From Azospirillum sp. TSO35-2 (GTDB lineage Bacteria > Pseudomonadota > Alphaproteobacteria > Azospirillales > Azospirillaceae), in contig NZ_LGRA01000013.1 of assembly GCF_003116095.1 (NCBI RefSeq), positions 589,515 to 653,514 of the forward strand: a stretch of DNA of 64,000 nt, written 5' to 3'. This document shows positions 31,787-40,773 of the stretch, in pieces. Every line of letters starts with the position of its first letter. Positions within the stretch are counted from its first letter, which is position 1. Position numbers and translations under genes: made by a program. The notes under the pieces are model-generated. The model made no database searches. It was not told the origin of the DNA and was given only the letters and a program-made list of their open reading frames with translations.

Positions 31787-33880
31787 TCACACCTGATCCA
31801 CGGTCTTGAGCGACGCCTTGCGGTGCAGTTCGGCGTGGCTCAGCACCGGGGTCATCGGGCTGACCCGCTCCAGCAGCGACCGCACGAAGGGCCGCACCTC
31901 CGCCCCGACCAGCAGGGCGGGCCAGGTGTGCGGGGTGGCGTGCTTCTGGATCTTCAGCCGCACCGCGGTCAGGAACTCCTGCACCTGGCTGGGCGGCATG
32001 GCGAAGCGGCGGTCGTCGCCCTCGGTGACGATGCTCTCGATCAGCGCCTGTTCCCACTGCGGCGTCAGCGCGATGACCGGCACGAAGCCGTCCGGCCCGG
32101 TCAGCCCCTGGCAGATCTGCTGCCCCAGCCGCATCCGCACATGCTCGGTGATCAGGGTGATGTGGCGGGTCCAGCCGACCGCCTCGGCCACCGCCTCGAC
32201 GATGGCGGGCAGGTTGCGGATCGACACCCGTTCGGCCAGCAGCGACTGCAGCACCCGCTGCAGCACGACCAGCGAGATCTGGCTCGGCACCATGTCGTTG
32301 ATCAGCTTCTGGTACTCGCGCCCCACCCCGTCCAGCAGCTTCTGCAGGGCGGCGAAGGTCAGCAGGACCGGCAGATGGTCCTTGATCACCTCGGTCAGAT
32401 GGGTGGTGATGACGCTCTCCGGGTCGACGACGGTGTAGCCCTTGGCCACCGCCTCCTCGTGGCGGGCCGGGTCGATCCATTTGGCCTGGAGGCCGAAGGT
32501 CGGCTCGCGCGTCGGGTCGCCGGCGATCTCCGGCACGGCGCCGCCGGTCGGGTCGATGGCGAGCAGATGCTTCGGCCGCACCTCGCCCTTCGCCGCCTCC
32601 ACCCCCATGATGCTGATGACGTAGCTCTTGGGCGGCAGGAAGCTGGAATCCTTGATGCGCACCGACGGCAGGATGAAGCCGAATTCGGTGGCGAAGCGCT
32701 TGCGCAGCGTCTTCACCTTGGTGGTCAGCGGGCCGTTCTTGTTCAGGATCAGCGGCACCAGATGGTTGCCGACCTCGACCTTCACGTCGTCGACCTTCAG
32801 CATGTCCTCCACCGCCTCGTCCGGGGCGGCGGCAGGGGGCTTGCGGCTTTCCTCCAGCTTGGCGAGCGCCGCGGCGCGGGCCTTGCGGCGCGGCGCGTAC
32901 CAGCCCAGCACGGCGAAGCCGATGCCGATGGCGAGGAAGGGCGCCAGCGGCAGGCCGGGCGTCAGCGCCAGCGCGCCGAGCAGGCCGGAGGCCACCATCA
33001 GCGCCTTGGGATAGGCGCCGAGCTGGTCGATGACCGCCTTTTCCGCCGACCCGACGTTGCCGCCCTTGGTGACCAGCAGGCCGGCGGCCAGCGACACCAC
33101 CAGCGCCGGGATCTGGGTCGCCAGCCCGTCGCCCACCGTCAGGATGGTGTAGTTGGCGGCGGCGCGGTCGAAGCTCATGCCCTTCTGGGCGATGCCGATC
33201 GCCATGCCGCCCAGCACGTTGATCGCCGTGATGATCAGGCCGGCCACCGCGTCGCCGCGCACGAACTTCGACGCGCCGTCCATCGCGCCGTAGAAGGTGC
33301 TCTCGTCCTCCAGCTCCTTGCGCCGGCGCCGGGCCTCCATCTCGTCGATCATGCCGGCGGACAGGTCGGCGTCGATCGCCATCTGCTTACCGGGGATGGC
33401 GTCGAGGGTGAAGCGGGCGCCGACCTCGGCGATGCGGGTGGCGCCCTTGGTGATGACGACGAAGTTGATGACCACCAGGATGCAGAAGATCACCACCCCG
33501 ATGACGAAGTTGCCGCCCATCACGAATTGGCTGAAGCCCTGGATCACATGGCCGGCGGCGGCGCTGCCGCTGTGCCCCTCGCTCAGGATCAGCCGGGTCG
33601 AGGCGATGTTCAGCGCCAGCCGCAGCATGGTGACGACCAGCAGCACCGTCGGGAAGGACGAGAAGTCCAGCGGCCGCGGAATCCACAGCGACACCATCAG
33701 GACCAGCACCGCGACCGAGAAGGACAGCGCCAGCCCGAGATCGAGGAACCAGGAGGGCACCGGCAGGAACAGCACCGCCAGCACCAGCACGATGCCGACC
33801 GCAAACAGCACGTCGCGGTTCGCCAGGCCGATGTCGCCGATCAGGCCGAACCGGCTGCGGACGTGATCCGTGAAGGTCAT
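31787..33880 (-). CDS. flhA: Flagellar export apparatus protein FlhA
   Basis: 697 aa. Eight membrane helices in the first 320 residues include the FHIPEP-family loop D-A-I-P-G-K-Q-M-A-I-D-A-D-L. The cytoplasmic C-terminal domain (about 350-697) receives export cargo. Family-typical K-G-A-T-R-I-A-E-V-x-A-R-F-T-L-D-A is clear. It heads its own transcription unit, with a shared flagellar motif about 60 bases upstream. Confidence 0.97.
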   Translation of the reverse strand: MTFTDHVRSRFGLIGDIGLANRDVLFAVGIVLVLAVLFLPVPSWFLDLGLALSFSVAVLVLMVSLWIPRPLDFSSFPTVLLVVTMLRLALNIASTRLILSEGHSGSAAAGHVIQGFSQFVMGGNFVIGVVIFCILVVINFVVITKGATRIAEVGARFTLDAIPGKQMAIDADLSAGMIDEMEARRRRKELEDESTFYGAMDGASKFVRGDAVAGLIITAINVLGGMAIGIAQKGMSFDRAAANYTILTVGDGLATQIPALVVSLAAGLLVTKGGNVGSAEKAVIDQLGAYPKALMVASGLLGALALTPGLPLAPFLAIGIGFAVLGWYAPRRKARAAALAKLEESRKPPAAAPDEAVEDMLKVDDVKVEVGNHLVPLILNKNGPLTTKVKTLRKRFATEFGFILPSVRIKDSSFLPPKSYVISIMGVEAAKGEVRPKHLLAIDPTGGAVPEIAGDPTREPTFGLQAKWIDPARHEEAVAKGYTVVDPESVITTHLTEVIKDHLPVLLTFAALQKLLDGVGREYQKLINDMVPSQISLVVLQRVLQSLLAERVSIRNLPAIVEAVAEAVGWTRHITLITEHVRMRLGQQICQGLTGPDGFVPVIALTPQWEQALIESIVTEGDDRRFAMPPSQVQEFLTAVRLKIQKHATPHTWPALLVGAEVRPFVRSLLERVSPMTPVLSHAELHRKASLKTVDQV

Positions 33881-33940
33881 GATGTTCCGAAGGGGTTCGA
33901 GTGGGAAACCGGGCGTCGGACGCCACCATAAGGCGCCGCG

Positions 33941-33960
33941 GTAAAACCGGGATTTAAAGC
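33941..33960 (-). promoter_or_regulatory. Shared flagellar motif upstream of flhA
   Basis: Minus strand reads GCTTTAAATCCCGGTTTTAC, 61 bases above the flhA start and immediately after the transglycosylase stop. It fits the two-part TTTAA/TTTAC pattern found before five other flagellar units. Confidence 0.55.
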
Positions 33961-33961
33961 C

Positions 33962-34738
33962 CTAGCGGTGGGTGTCCGGCAACAGCGGGCGCGAAGGCCC
34001 GTCGGCGAACAGGCCGGACAGGAAGGACAGCCGGCCGCGCTCCGCCTTGGTCCAGACCGGCGTCGCCCCAATCGGGCCGGCGGCCAGCGTTTCCAGATAG
34101 CCGAGCGCGCCGGCGACCCAGCGCAGGTTGCCGGTCACCCGCTGGCGGTAGGCCTCGCCGCGTTCGGACTGGGCGGAATGGTAGCGCGCGATGGCGGTGT
34201 CGAGCGAGCCGTGGTCGCGCCGCAGCGCCGACAGGAAGCCGGCCGCGTAGCGCGCGTTGGCGACCGGATCGAAGGCGGTGGCGAGGTCGGGGAAGGCGTC
34301 GGGGTGCCAGCGCAGATTGACCTGCAGGCAGCCGACGTCGATCGACGACACCCCGCGCGCCTGCGTCGCCCGCACGAAGGCGATGGCGTCGTCGCGCGTG
34401 GCGAAGTAATGCGACTGGCCTTCGGTGTTGACCGTCCAGGGCCAGGCGGTGAACAGGCGGTCTTCCGTCCGCCGTCCGGATTCGGTGAAGCCCATCGCCA
34501 GCAGCAGATGGTCGGTGATGCCGGCCGTCTTTTCCGCGTCCAGGATGGCGGCGATGCACTGCGCCTCCGCCGGCAGGTTTCCACGCGACCGTGCCGCGGG
34601 AGGCGGCGTCGGTGCGGCGTAGAGCGCGGTGCTCCACACGCCGATCTGCGAGGTCGCCGCCCCGGCCGGCGCCCCCAGAAGAGCCGGCGTCAGCAGGGAC
34701 AGCGCCACCGGCAGCCAGAGGGAGGGGCGTTTGCGCAT
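33962..34738 (-). CDS. Lytic transglycosylase-like protein of the flagellar cluster (SltF/FlgJ role)
   Basis: 258 aa. The signal peptide ends near A-G-A-A (about 28). The domain has the SLT pattern A-M-G-F-T-E-S-G-R (probable catalytic Glu), S-S-I-D-V-G-C-L-Q-V-N-L and A-I-A-R-Y-H-S. Such enzymes open peptidoglycan for the flagellar rod; FlgJ normally supplies this in gamma-proteobacteria. It follows fliQ by 4 bases, so it is in the flgB-flgC-fliE-fliQ unit. Confidence 0.8.
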   Translation of the reverse strand: MRKRPSLWLPVALSLLTPALLGAPAGAATSQIGVWSTALYAAPTPPPAARSRGNLPAEAQCIAAILDAEKTAGITDHLLLAMGFTESGRRTEDRLFTAWPWTVNTEGQSHYFATRDDAIAFVRATQARGVSSIDVGCLQVNLRWHPDAFPDLATAFDPVANARYAAGFLSALRRDHGSLDTAIARYHSAQSERGEAYRQRVTGNLRWVAGALGYLETLAAGPIGATPVWTKAERGRLSFLSGLFADGPSRPLLPDTHR

Positions 34739-34742
34739 CCCG

Positions 34743-35009
34743 CTACTCGATGGCGACGATCAGGTCGCTCAGCCGCTCGGCGTAGCCGGCGAGCGTGCCG
34801 TACATGAAGGGCAGCGCCAGCACCGTCACGGTCAGGATCGCCACGATCTTCGGCACGAAGGTCAGCGTCATCTCCTGCACCTGGGTCAGGGCCTGGACCA
34901 GCGAAATGGCGACGCCAACCACCACCGCGACGATCAGCGGCGGCGCTGCGACCAGCAGGGTCGTCCAGATGCCGCTGCGCAGCACCTCAAGCACGTCGGC
35001 CTGGTTCAT
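34743..35009 (-). CDS. fliQ: Flagellar export apparatus protein FliQ
   Basis: 88 aa, the normal length, with two membrane helices. Landmarks: P-P-L-I-V-A-V-V-V-G-V-A-I-S-L-V-Q-A-L-T-Q-V-Q-E and F-V-P-K-I-V. It packs with FliP and FliR in the export gate. Confidence 0.96.
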   Translation of the reverse strand: MNQADVLEVLRSGIWTTLLVAAPPLIVAVVVGVAISLVQALTQVQEMTLTFVPKIVAILTVTVLALPFMYGTLAGYAERLSDLIVAIE

Positions 35010-35030
35010 GGCGCGTCCTTCCGATCGGCG

Positions 35031-35420
35031 TTACACGGCGATCCGCATGATTTCCTGATAGGCCTGGACCATCTTGTCGCGGATGGCGACGACGCTCTGC
35101 ACCGTCATCTCGGCGGCCAGCACCGAGCGGACGACGTCCTGCGCGCTGGCCTTGCCGGCGACGGCGGCCATCGACACCCGCTCGCTCTCCTTCAGCGTGC
35201 CGACCGCCTGGGTGATCGACTGGTCGAGGAAGTTGCCGAAGTCGGTGTCCGCGCTGGCGCCGACGGCGTTGCCGCCCAGCGCCGATGGCGCGGCGCCGAG
35301 CGTCGATTGCGTCTCCGCGAGGCTGGTGGGGGCGAGGCTGGTGGGGGCGAGGCCGCTGGGGGCCGGGCTGCGGTTGGCGGCGTAGGCGGCGGCGACGCGG
35401 CCGACGGACATCTCGATCAT
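35031..35420 (-). CDS. fliE: Flagellar hook-basal body protein FliE
   Basis: 129 aa. ATG 35420 follows gagga; the longer frame overlapping flgC is rejected. The C-terminal 75 residues match FliE (D-F-G-N-F-L-D-Q-S-I, then V-V-A-I-R-D-K-M-V-Q-A-Y-Q-E-I-M-R-I). It joins the MS ring to the rod. The N-terminal spacer is longer than usual and contains a tandem 15-base duplication encoding the S-L-A-P-T units. Confidence 0.9.
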   Translation of the reverse strand: MIEMSVGRVAAAYAANRSPAPSGLAPTSLAPTSLAETQSTLGAAPSALGGNAVGASADTDFGNFLDQSITQAVGTLKESERVSMAAVAGKASAQDVVRSVLAAEMTVQSVVAIRDKMVQAYQEIMRIAV

Positions 35421-35431
35421 GAAGGGATTCC

Positions 35432-35851
35432 TCAGCTGCGCAGCAGGTCGACGACGCGGTTCATCATGGCGCGCGACTGCTCGATGACGTTCATGCTCGC
35501 CTCGAAGGCGCGACCGGCCTCGCGCATGTCCATCATCTCGATCATCGGCTGGACGTTCGGACGCTTGACGTAGCCCTTGTCGTCCGCCGCCGGGTGGGAG
35601 GGGTCGTAGGCGAGCTGGAAATCGCTGCGGTCGCGGCCGATCTGCTTGACCCTCACCAGCTCGGCCCCCGACGCGCGGTCCATCAGGCTGTCGAAGGACA
35701 CCGTCTTGCGGCGGTAGGGGTCGCCGCCCTTGGTGGTGGCGGTGCTGTCGGCGTTGGCCAGGTTCTCGGCAACCACGCGCAGCCGGGTCGATTGGGCCTG
35801 GAGGCCGGCACCGGCGATCTTCAGCGTGGCGCCGAGCGTGTCGTTCATCAT
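35432..35851 (-). CDS. flgC: Flagellar rod protein FlgC
   Basis: 139 aa. ATG 35851 has ggaga 5 bases upstream. N-terminal rod motif A-G-A-G-L-Q-A-Q-S-T-R-L-R-V-V-A-E-N-L-A-N-A-D-S; C-terminal A-F-E-A-S-M-N-V-I-E-Q-S-R-A-M-M. Proximal rod subunit. Confidence 0.95.
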   Translation of the reverse strand: MMNDTLGATLKIAGAGLQAQSTRLRVVAENLANADSTATTKGGDPYRRKTVSFDSLMDRASGAELVRVKQIGRDRSDFQLAYDPSHPAADDKGYVKRPNVQPMIEMMDMREAGRAFEASMNVIEQSRAMMNRVVDLLRS

Positions 35852-35890
35852 GGTCGTCTCCAAACTCAGAGCTGCGAGCTTCAAGCCGCG

Positions 35891-36283
35891 TCAGCCGTTG
35901 CGCCACGCCATGCGCAGCATCTGCACGTTGCGCTGGAACAGGCTGGTGGTCAGCGCGAAGGCGTCGCGGGTTTCGCTGCCCTTGATCATCTCCTGCTCCA
36001 GCGACACCGCGTTGCCGGACGGCGTCGATTCCCACAGGCCGGCCTGGCCGGCCTCGCGGAAGGGCGTCGCCGGACGGGTGCTGGCCAGATGCAGCGCCGA
36101 GGTCTGCGCGGTCTCCACCGGGCGGATGCCGTCCATCGCCTTGTCGAAGGCCTTCAAGTCACGCGACAGATAGTCGGGCGTGTTGGCGTTCACGACATTC
36201 TCGGCGATCAGCTTCTGACGCTGCGCCAGATAGTCCATGCGCGCCCCGGCCAGCTCGAAGAAACCAATTTTAGCCAAATCCAT
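35891..36283 (-). CDS. flgB: Flagellar rod protein FlgB
   Basis: 130 aa. ATG 36283 follows gagg. Contains R-Q-K-L-I-A-E-N-V-V-N-A-N-T-P-D-Y and the C-terminal L-F-Q-R-N-V-Q-M-L-R-M-A. First gene of the minus-strand unit that runs through fliQ and the transglycosylase. Confidence 0.94.
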   Translation of the reverse strand: MDLAKIGFFELAGARMDYLAQRQKLIAENVVNANTPDYLSRDLKAFDKAMDGIRPVETAQTSALHLASTRPATPFREAGQAGLWESTPSGNAVSLEQEMIKGSETRDAFALTTSLFQRNVQMLRMAWRNG

Positions 36284-36339
36284 TACGGCCTCGTTCCACC
36301 ACATCTTCAGGAACACAAGACCGGACGGTGAACCCGCCC

Positions 36340-36359
36340 GTTTAAAACCGGATTTAAAT
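36340..36359. promoter_or_regulatory. Shared flagellar motif between flgB and fliI (divergent)
   Basis: GTTTAAAACCGGATTTAAAT is the best-formed copy of the shared motif and lies midway between two divergent flagellar units. Confidence 0.6.
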
Positions 36360-36419
36360 TCCCTGCCCTATGCTGACGCCGGCAACGATGAGCCATGACC
36401 CGGACAGGAGACACCGCCG

Positions 36420-37775
36420 ATGCGCGCCCTCGCCACCCTCGCGGCGGAGATCGAACGGGTGCCGACACGGCGCTGGCGCGGCGAGATCCGCGCGGCGGCC
36501 GGCATGACGCTGGAGGTCGACGGCCTGCAGCGCGTGCTGTCGGTCGGCGACAAGTGCCACGCCGAAACGGTACGCGGCGGCCGTGTGCTGTGCGAGACCA
36601 TCGGGTTCCGCAACGGCCGTTCGCTGCTGATGGCCTTCGACAGCCTGGACGGCGTGGCGGAGGGATGCAGCGTCGTCACCGACGACACCGCCTTCACCCT
36701 GCAGCCGGGGCGCGGCTGGCTCGGCCGGGTGGTCGACGCGCTGGGCCAGCCGATCGACGGCAAGGGTCCCCTGCGCAACGGCGAACACCCGCGCAACCTG
36801 CGCCAGGCGCCGCCGCCGGCCTGCGCCCGCCGCCGCGTCGGCGCGCGGCTGGACAGCGGCATCCGGGTGATCGACAGCTTCGTGCCGCTGTGCCATGGCC
36901 AGCGGCTCGGGGTCTTCGCCGGATCGGGTGTCGGCAAATCGACGCTGCTGGCGATGGTCGCCCGCCACGCCGAGGCCGACGCCATCGTGATCGGTCTGGT
37001 CGGCGAGCGTGGCCGCGAGGTGCGCGAGTTCATCCAGGACGATCTGGGGCCCGAAGGGCTGGCCCGCTCGGTGGTGGTGGTCGCGACCTCCGACGAGCCG
37101 CCGCTGATGCGCCGGCAGGCGGCGCTGCTGTCGATGGCGGTGGCGGAGGAACTGCGCGACCAGGGCCTCCATGTGCTGTGCCTGATGGACAGCGTCACCC
37201 GCTTCGCCATGGCCCAGCGCGAGATCGGCCTGGCCGCCGGCGAACCGCCCACCGCGAAAAGCTACCCCCCCAGCGTCTTCGCCGAGTTGCCCCGCCTGCT
37301 GGAACGCGCCGGCCCCGGCCCCGAGGGCACCGGCCCCGCGGAAAACAGCGGCGACATCACCGCCATCTTCACCGTGCTGGTCGACGGCGACGACCATGAC
37401 GAGCCGATCGCCGACGCGGTGCGCGGCATCCTCGACGGCCATCTGGTGCTTGACCGCAAGATCGCCGAGCAGGGCCGCTATCCGGCGGTCAACCTGCTGC
37501 GCAGCGTGTCGCGCACCCTGCCCGGCTGCCACAGCCCGGCGGAGAACCGCATCGTCGGCCGCGCCCGCGCGCTGGCCGCCACCTACGACGGCATGCGGGA
37601 GATGATCCGGCTCGGCGCCTACAAGCGCGGCACCGATCCGGAGGTCGACGCCGCCATCGACCTGCACCCGCGGCTGGAGGAGTTCCTGCGCCAGGGCAAG
37701 GAAGCCCCCACCCCCTCCGCCGCCAGTTTCGCGCATCTCGACGCGCTGCTCGCCACCCTTGGAGACCACCCATGA
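36420..37775 (+). CDS. fliI: Flagellum-specific ATPase FliI
   Basis: 451 aa. Walker A G-S-G-V-G-K-S-T (about 171-178), then G-E-R-G-R-E-V-R-E-F, Walker B region L-C-L-M-D-S-V-T-R and Y-P-P-S-V-F. The hexamer powers loading of the export gate. caggag precedes the ATG. The last codons overlap the next gene (ATGA). Confidence 0.97.
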   Translation: MRALATLAAEIERVPTRRWRGEIRAAAGMTLEVDGLQRVLSVGDKCHAETVRGGRVLCETIGFRNGRSLLMAFDSLDGVAEGCSVVTDDTAFTLQPGRGWLGRVVDALGQPIDGKGPLRNGEHPRNLRQAPPPACARRRVGARLDSGIRVIDSFVPLCHGQRLGVFAGSGVGKSTLLAMVARHAEADAIVIGLVGERGREVREFIQDDLGPEGLARSVVVVATSDEPPLMRRQAALLSMAVAEELRDQGLHVLCLMDSVTRFAMAQREIGLAAGEPPTAKSYPPSVFAELPRLLERAGPGPEGTGPAENSGDITAIFTVLVDGDDHDEPIADAVRGILDGHLVLDRKIAEQGRYPAVNLLRSVSRTLPGCHSPAENRIVGRARALAATYDGMREMIRLGAYKRGTDPEVDAAIDLHPRLEEFLRQGKEAPTPSAASFAHLDALLATLGDHP

Positions 37776-38425
37776 GCGTCAACACCCGACTGGCCGCCCA
37801 GGCGGTCTCACCGCCCACAGCCCAGGCGGTTTCGCCGGCCAAGGCCACACCCCGCCCCGGCACGCCAGACGAGGAGGCCGAGACCTTCGCCGACCGGATG
37901 AGCGTCGGGTTCGAGGATCTGATCGACGTGGTGAATCCGTTGCAGCAATTGCCGGTGGTGTCGTCGATCTACCGCGAGGCGACCGGCGAGAGCATTTCCA
38001 TCCCGGCCCGGCTGGCCGGTGGCTTCCTGTTCGGCGGACCGGCGGGATTGATCGGCAGCGCCGCGATGGTGGCGTTCGAGGAGATCACCGGCGACAGCGT
38101 ACTGGGCCATCTCGCCAGCCTGCTGGACGATGCCGGCACCGAGGGCGGCACCGCGGTGGCGCAGGCGGCGACCGGAACCCCGACGGCCCCCCTGCCCTGG
38201 CTGAAGGCCGACGGCGCCGACGCCGAGCCGTCGCTCCCCTCCGTCCCCTCGCTGGCCGAAGCGCTGCGGCGCGGGACCGCGGCCACCGCCGCGACGGCGC
38301 CCGATGCATCGATGGCCACCGCGCCGACGACCGAACGCCCGGCGCCGCAGTTGCTGGCGAAGCTCTATTCGATGGAGGCGACCACGAAAGCCGGCAGCCC
38401 CGGCGAAACCAGAAGCCGGCTCTGA
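37772..38425 (+). CDS. Flagellar-cluster hypothetical protein (217 aa)
   Basis: ATGA overlap with fliI means the two are translated together. The N-terminal 30 residues are Ala/Pro-rich. The centre (about 45-115) has a compact motif: D-V-V-N-P-L-Q-Q-L-P-V-V-S-S-I-Y-R, then a Gly-rich hydrophobic segment L-A-G-G-F-L-F-G-G-P-A-G-L-I-G that could be a membrane hairpin. The C-terminal third is low complexity. It occupies the position of fliJ but does not look coiled-coil, so it is not called FliJ. I think the central motif recurs in alphaproteobacterial flagellar loci, without a known function. Confidence 0.65.
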   Translation: MSVNTRLAAQAVSPPTAQAVSPAKATPRPGTPDEEAETFADRMSVGFEDLIDVVNPLQQLPVVSSIYREATGESISIPARLAGGFLFGGPAGLIGSAAMVAFEEITGDSVLGHLASLLDDAGTEGGTAVAQAATGTPTAPLPWLKADGADAEPSLPSVPSLAEALRRGTAATAATAPDASMATAPTTERPAPQLLAKLYSMEATTKAGSPGETRSRL

Positions 38426-38429
38426 GCGG

Positions 38430-39530
38430 TCAGCACAGATTGTTGCGGGATGCCTGCTCGATCGCGCGGATGTGGGCGAGACCGGGCAGGATCTCGGAGC
38501 GGATGAACTCCAGCCGCCGGTTCGGCCCGCCGCCGCGGGAAAAGCGCAGCTTCCACAGATTCATCTTCACCGCCAGCCCGCACAGCACGCCGCCGATGGT
38601 CAGGTGATGGGTGACGATCAGGTCGCGGATGCTGCGGAAGCTGTCGGCGTTCATGTGACGCCAGAAGTCGCGGGAGCGGTTGTCGAAGCTTTCGAACCGC
38701 CCGGTGATCGAGGTGGCGATGTCGGTCAGGTCGCGCCCGATCTCGTCGAGCATCCGGCTCTGGCGGATGTCGCGCCTGACCTCGTTCGCCTGCCGCAGTT
38801 CGGTCATCCAGACCAGGAAGCCCTGGACGTCGGGCACGATGTCGTCCAGGCAGCGCTTGAAATAGGCAAGCGACAGGAAGATGTCGGCGTACTCTTCCAG
38901 GAAGACCGGGATCTCGTGCAGGGGAATGTCGAGCCGGTCGGCGGTCGACTGCAGCCGGCGGCGGACCTCCTCGACGTCCGGTTCGGCGAACAGGCGGATC
39001 AGGTCGTCCATGCTGCCGACATGGTCGACGCGCTCGCCATAGACATGCTCGATCAGCGGCCGGGTGAACACCCGCATGTAGCTGGTCAGCTCGGCCCGCT
39101 TGGCGTCCGACAGCCGCAGGGCGTTGGCCTCGTCGACGTTGATGTTGAGACGGCGCATCTCCAGCCGCAGGCTGTAGACGTCGAAGCTCGCGGCGTCGGC
39201 GATGCGGACGATCTTGTGCAGATCGCGCCGCATCGCCGGGTCGTCCGGGGCGAAGCATTTCGCAAGCTGGTCGATCCGGATCTGGCCGCTGCCGGTCTGC
39301 GTGTCGTTGAACAGTTCGGCGACGGTTTCCAGCCGCACGTTCTTGATCAGCCGCGCCCGGCGCAGCCCCGGCGTTTCCAGCGGCAGGAGCGACAGCGGCA
39401 GGATGTGCAGCGCGTCGCGCCCCTCGTCGTCCCGGTCGCCGGCGGTGCCGTGCGCCAGCGTCACCGACCCGCCGCCGGTGGTGGCCGGGGGGCGGATGCG
39501 GTCGCGGCCCCTCTTGTCGTTCGCCGTCAC
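38430..39530 (-). CDS. Flagellar-cluster hypothetical protein (366 aa)
   Basis: No signal peptide or membrane helix is visible. The first 45 residues are polar and disordered, then a long helical, Leu/Arg/Asp-rich region runs to the end, including R-R-L-N-I-N-V-D-E and F-L-E-E-Y-A-D-I-F-L-S-L-A-Y-F-K-R-C-L-D-D-I-V-P. I do not recognise a family. It is convergent with the gene above (4-base gap) and 37 bases downstream of the DUF1217 gene, so it is probably the last gene of the flaF-flbT unit. Confidence 0.65.
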   Translation of the reverse strand: MTANDKRGRDRIRPPATTGGGSVTLAHGTAGDRDDEGRDALHILPLSLLPLETPGLRRARLIKNVRLETVAELFNDTQTGSGQIRIDQLAKCFAPDDPAMRRDLHKIVRIADAASFDVYSLRLEMRRLNINVDEANALRLSDAKRAELTSYMRVFTRPLIEHVYGERVDHVGSMDDLIRLFAEPDVEEVRRRLQSTADRLDIPLHEIPVFLEEYADIFLSLAYFKRCLDDIVPDVQGFLVWMTELRQANEVRRDIRQSRMLDEIGRDLTDIATSITGRFESFDNRSRDFWRHMNADSFRSIRDLIVTHHLTIGGVLCGLAVKMNLWKLRFSRGGGPNRRLEFIRSEILPGLAHIRAIEQASRNNLC

Positions 39531-39567
39531 GGCCGGACCTCCCCCGCGGGAAAGCTTCCCGGCCGGA

Positions 39568-40359
39568 TCAGAAGCGCGGGAATCTCAACAGCGACATGGT
39601 GATGGATGGATCGATGGAGATGATCGACGCGCGGCCGCTGGCCGAAATCGGGCCGATCGACGGCGTGGCGGCGGTGGCGGTGGACGAGCCGTTCTGGAGG
39701 TCGTACATCGCGGCGAAGCGGTCGAGCAGCTTCGCCACCTTCTCCGGCTTCTTGAAGTCGGCGATGTCCATCCGCTTTTCCAGCAGCACCTTCTGCTTGT
39801 CGATGTCGAGCAGCGCGGTCTGGTCGGGCAGGCCCAGCGTGGTGTAGACCACCTTCCGCAGCGCGCTGTCGGCCATCACCTGATACCAGTTGGAGATGTT
39901 GGACGAGCGCCGCTTGAAATAGAGGCCGAGCCGAACCGCCGGATTCTGGTCCTCCGAATCGATCTCCAGCGTCACGTTGACGTAGCGGTCGATGATCGCC
40001 TGGACGATGGCCGGCTGCTTCAGGTTCTTGCCGCTGTTCTCGGCGAAGCCCAGAACGGTCGCCATCTCCTTGAACTTGGCGTCGCTCATCCGGTTCGCGG
40101 TGGAGGACGAGTCGCTGACGCCTTCCTCCAGCACCTTGCGGATCAGGCCGCGCGCCTTGGCCTGGCTGCCGAGATCGAAGGCGTCGAGGACGAAGCGGTA
40201 GAGCTTGTCGTCCTTCATGAACTCTTCGGTGCTGGACACCTTGCCGATGTTGTCCTGGAAATAGGCGATCGCGCGCTGAACCGCCGGACGCTGCCGGATC
40301 ATCTGTTCATAGCGGTCGTGGTTCCGGGTGACCTGCCGCAGGTCGAGGATGGTCGTCAT
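39568..40359 (-). CDS. DUF1217-family flagellar-associated protein
   Basis: 263 aa. The pattern R-A-I-A-Y-F-Q-D-N-I-G-K-V, then Y-R-F-V-L-D-A-F-D-L, then N-A-A-V-R-L-like spacing with Y-F-K-R-R and W-Y-Q-V-M-A-D match DUF1217, a family found in alphaproteobacterial flagellar operons. Its role is unknown; an export or hook-associated role is often assumed. Start overlaps the preceding stop (ATGA). Confidence 0.75.
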   Translation of the reverse strand: MTTILDLRQVTRNHDRYEQMIRQRPAVQRAIAYFQDNIGKVSSTEEFMKDDKLYRFVLDAFDLGSQAKARGLIRKVLEEGVSDSSSTANRMSDAKFKEMATVLGFAENSGKNLKQPAIVQAIIDRYVNVTLEIDSEDQNPAVRLGLYFKRRSSNISNWYQVMADSALRKVVYTTLGLPDQTALLDIDKQKVLLEKRMDIADFKKPEKVAKLLDRFAAMYDLQNGSSTATAATPSIGPISASGRASIISIDPSITMSLLRFPRF

Positions 40360-40769
40360 GCCGTCACCTCACTGGCGGGCGGCGTGGACGACGGCTCCAC
40401 GTCCGGCGTTTCGCCGTCCGCGGCGGCTTCGGCCGTTCCGGGGTCGCTCTTCGGATCGACGTAGCCGGCGGGAATGCGCATGATCACGTCGCCGGTCGCG
40501 GTGTCGAGCACCTCGGTGTAGAGCCGCCGGGTGTCGGGATCCAGGTTGACGCGGTAGGGCTGGACGGCGACCTTGCGGTCGTTCTTGCCGTCATTCTCGG
40601 CGGCGTCGCTCTTGGCGGTCCGCTCGACGACCTCGGCCGGCTTGGTGGTTTCGGCCTGGGCGGCGCGCAGGCGGTCGGCCTGGCGCTGGCGCGCCTCGGC
40701 GATGAGGTCCGCGCTGGCGGGCGCGCGTTCGGATGTCGGGCCGGTCACGCCGTTGATCGGGGTCGGCAT
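40356..40769 (-). CDS. FlaG-like flagellar protein (137 aa)
   Basis: ATG 40769 has a strong aggagg; the longer frame is rejected. A disordered, charged N-terminus is followed by a FlaG-like core (about 85-115): Y-R-V-N-L-D-P-D-T-R-R-L-Y-T-E-V-L-D-T-A-T-G-D-V-I-M-R-I-P. FlaG proteins affect filament length. The C-terminal tail is acidic. Five bases after the flbT stop. Confidence 0.65.
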   Translation of the reverse strand: MPTPINGVTGPTSERAPASADLIAEARQRQADRLRAAQAETTKPAEVVERTAKSDAAENDGKNDRKVAVQPYRVNLDPDTRRLYTEVLDTATGDVIMRIPAGYVDPKSDPGTAEAAADGETPDVEPSSTPPASEVTA

Positions 40770-40773
40770 GGCA

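Noticed and set aside
37772..38425. Calling this gene fliJ by position
   Set aside because: FliJ is a charged antiparallel coiled coil of about 145 residues; this protein has a Gly-rich hydrophobic core and low-complexity ends.
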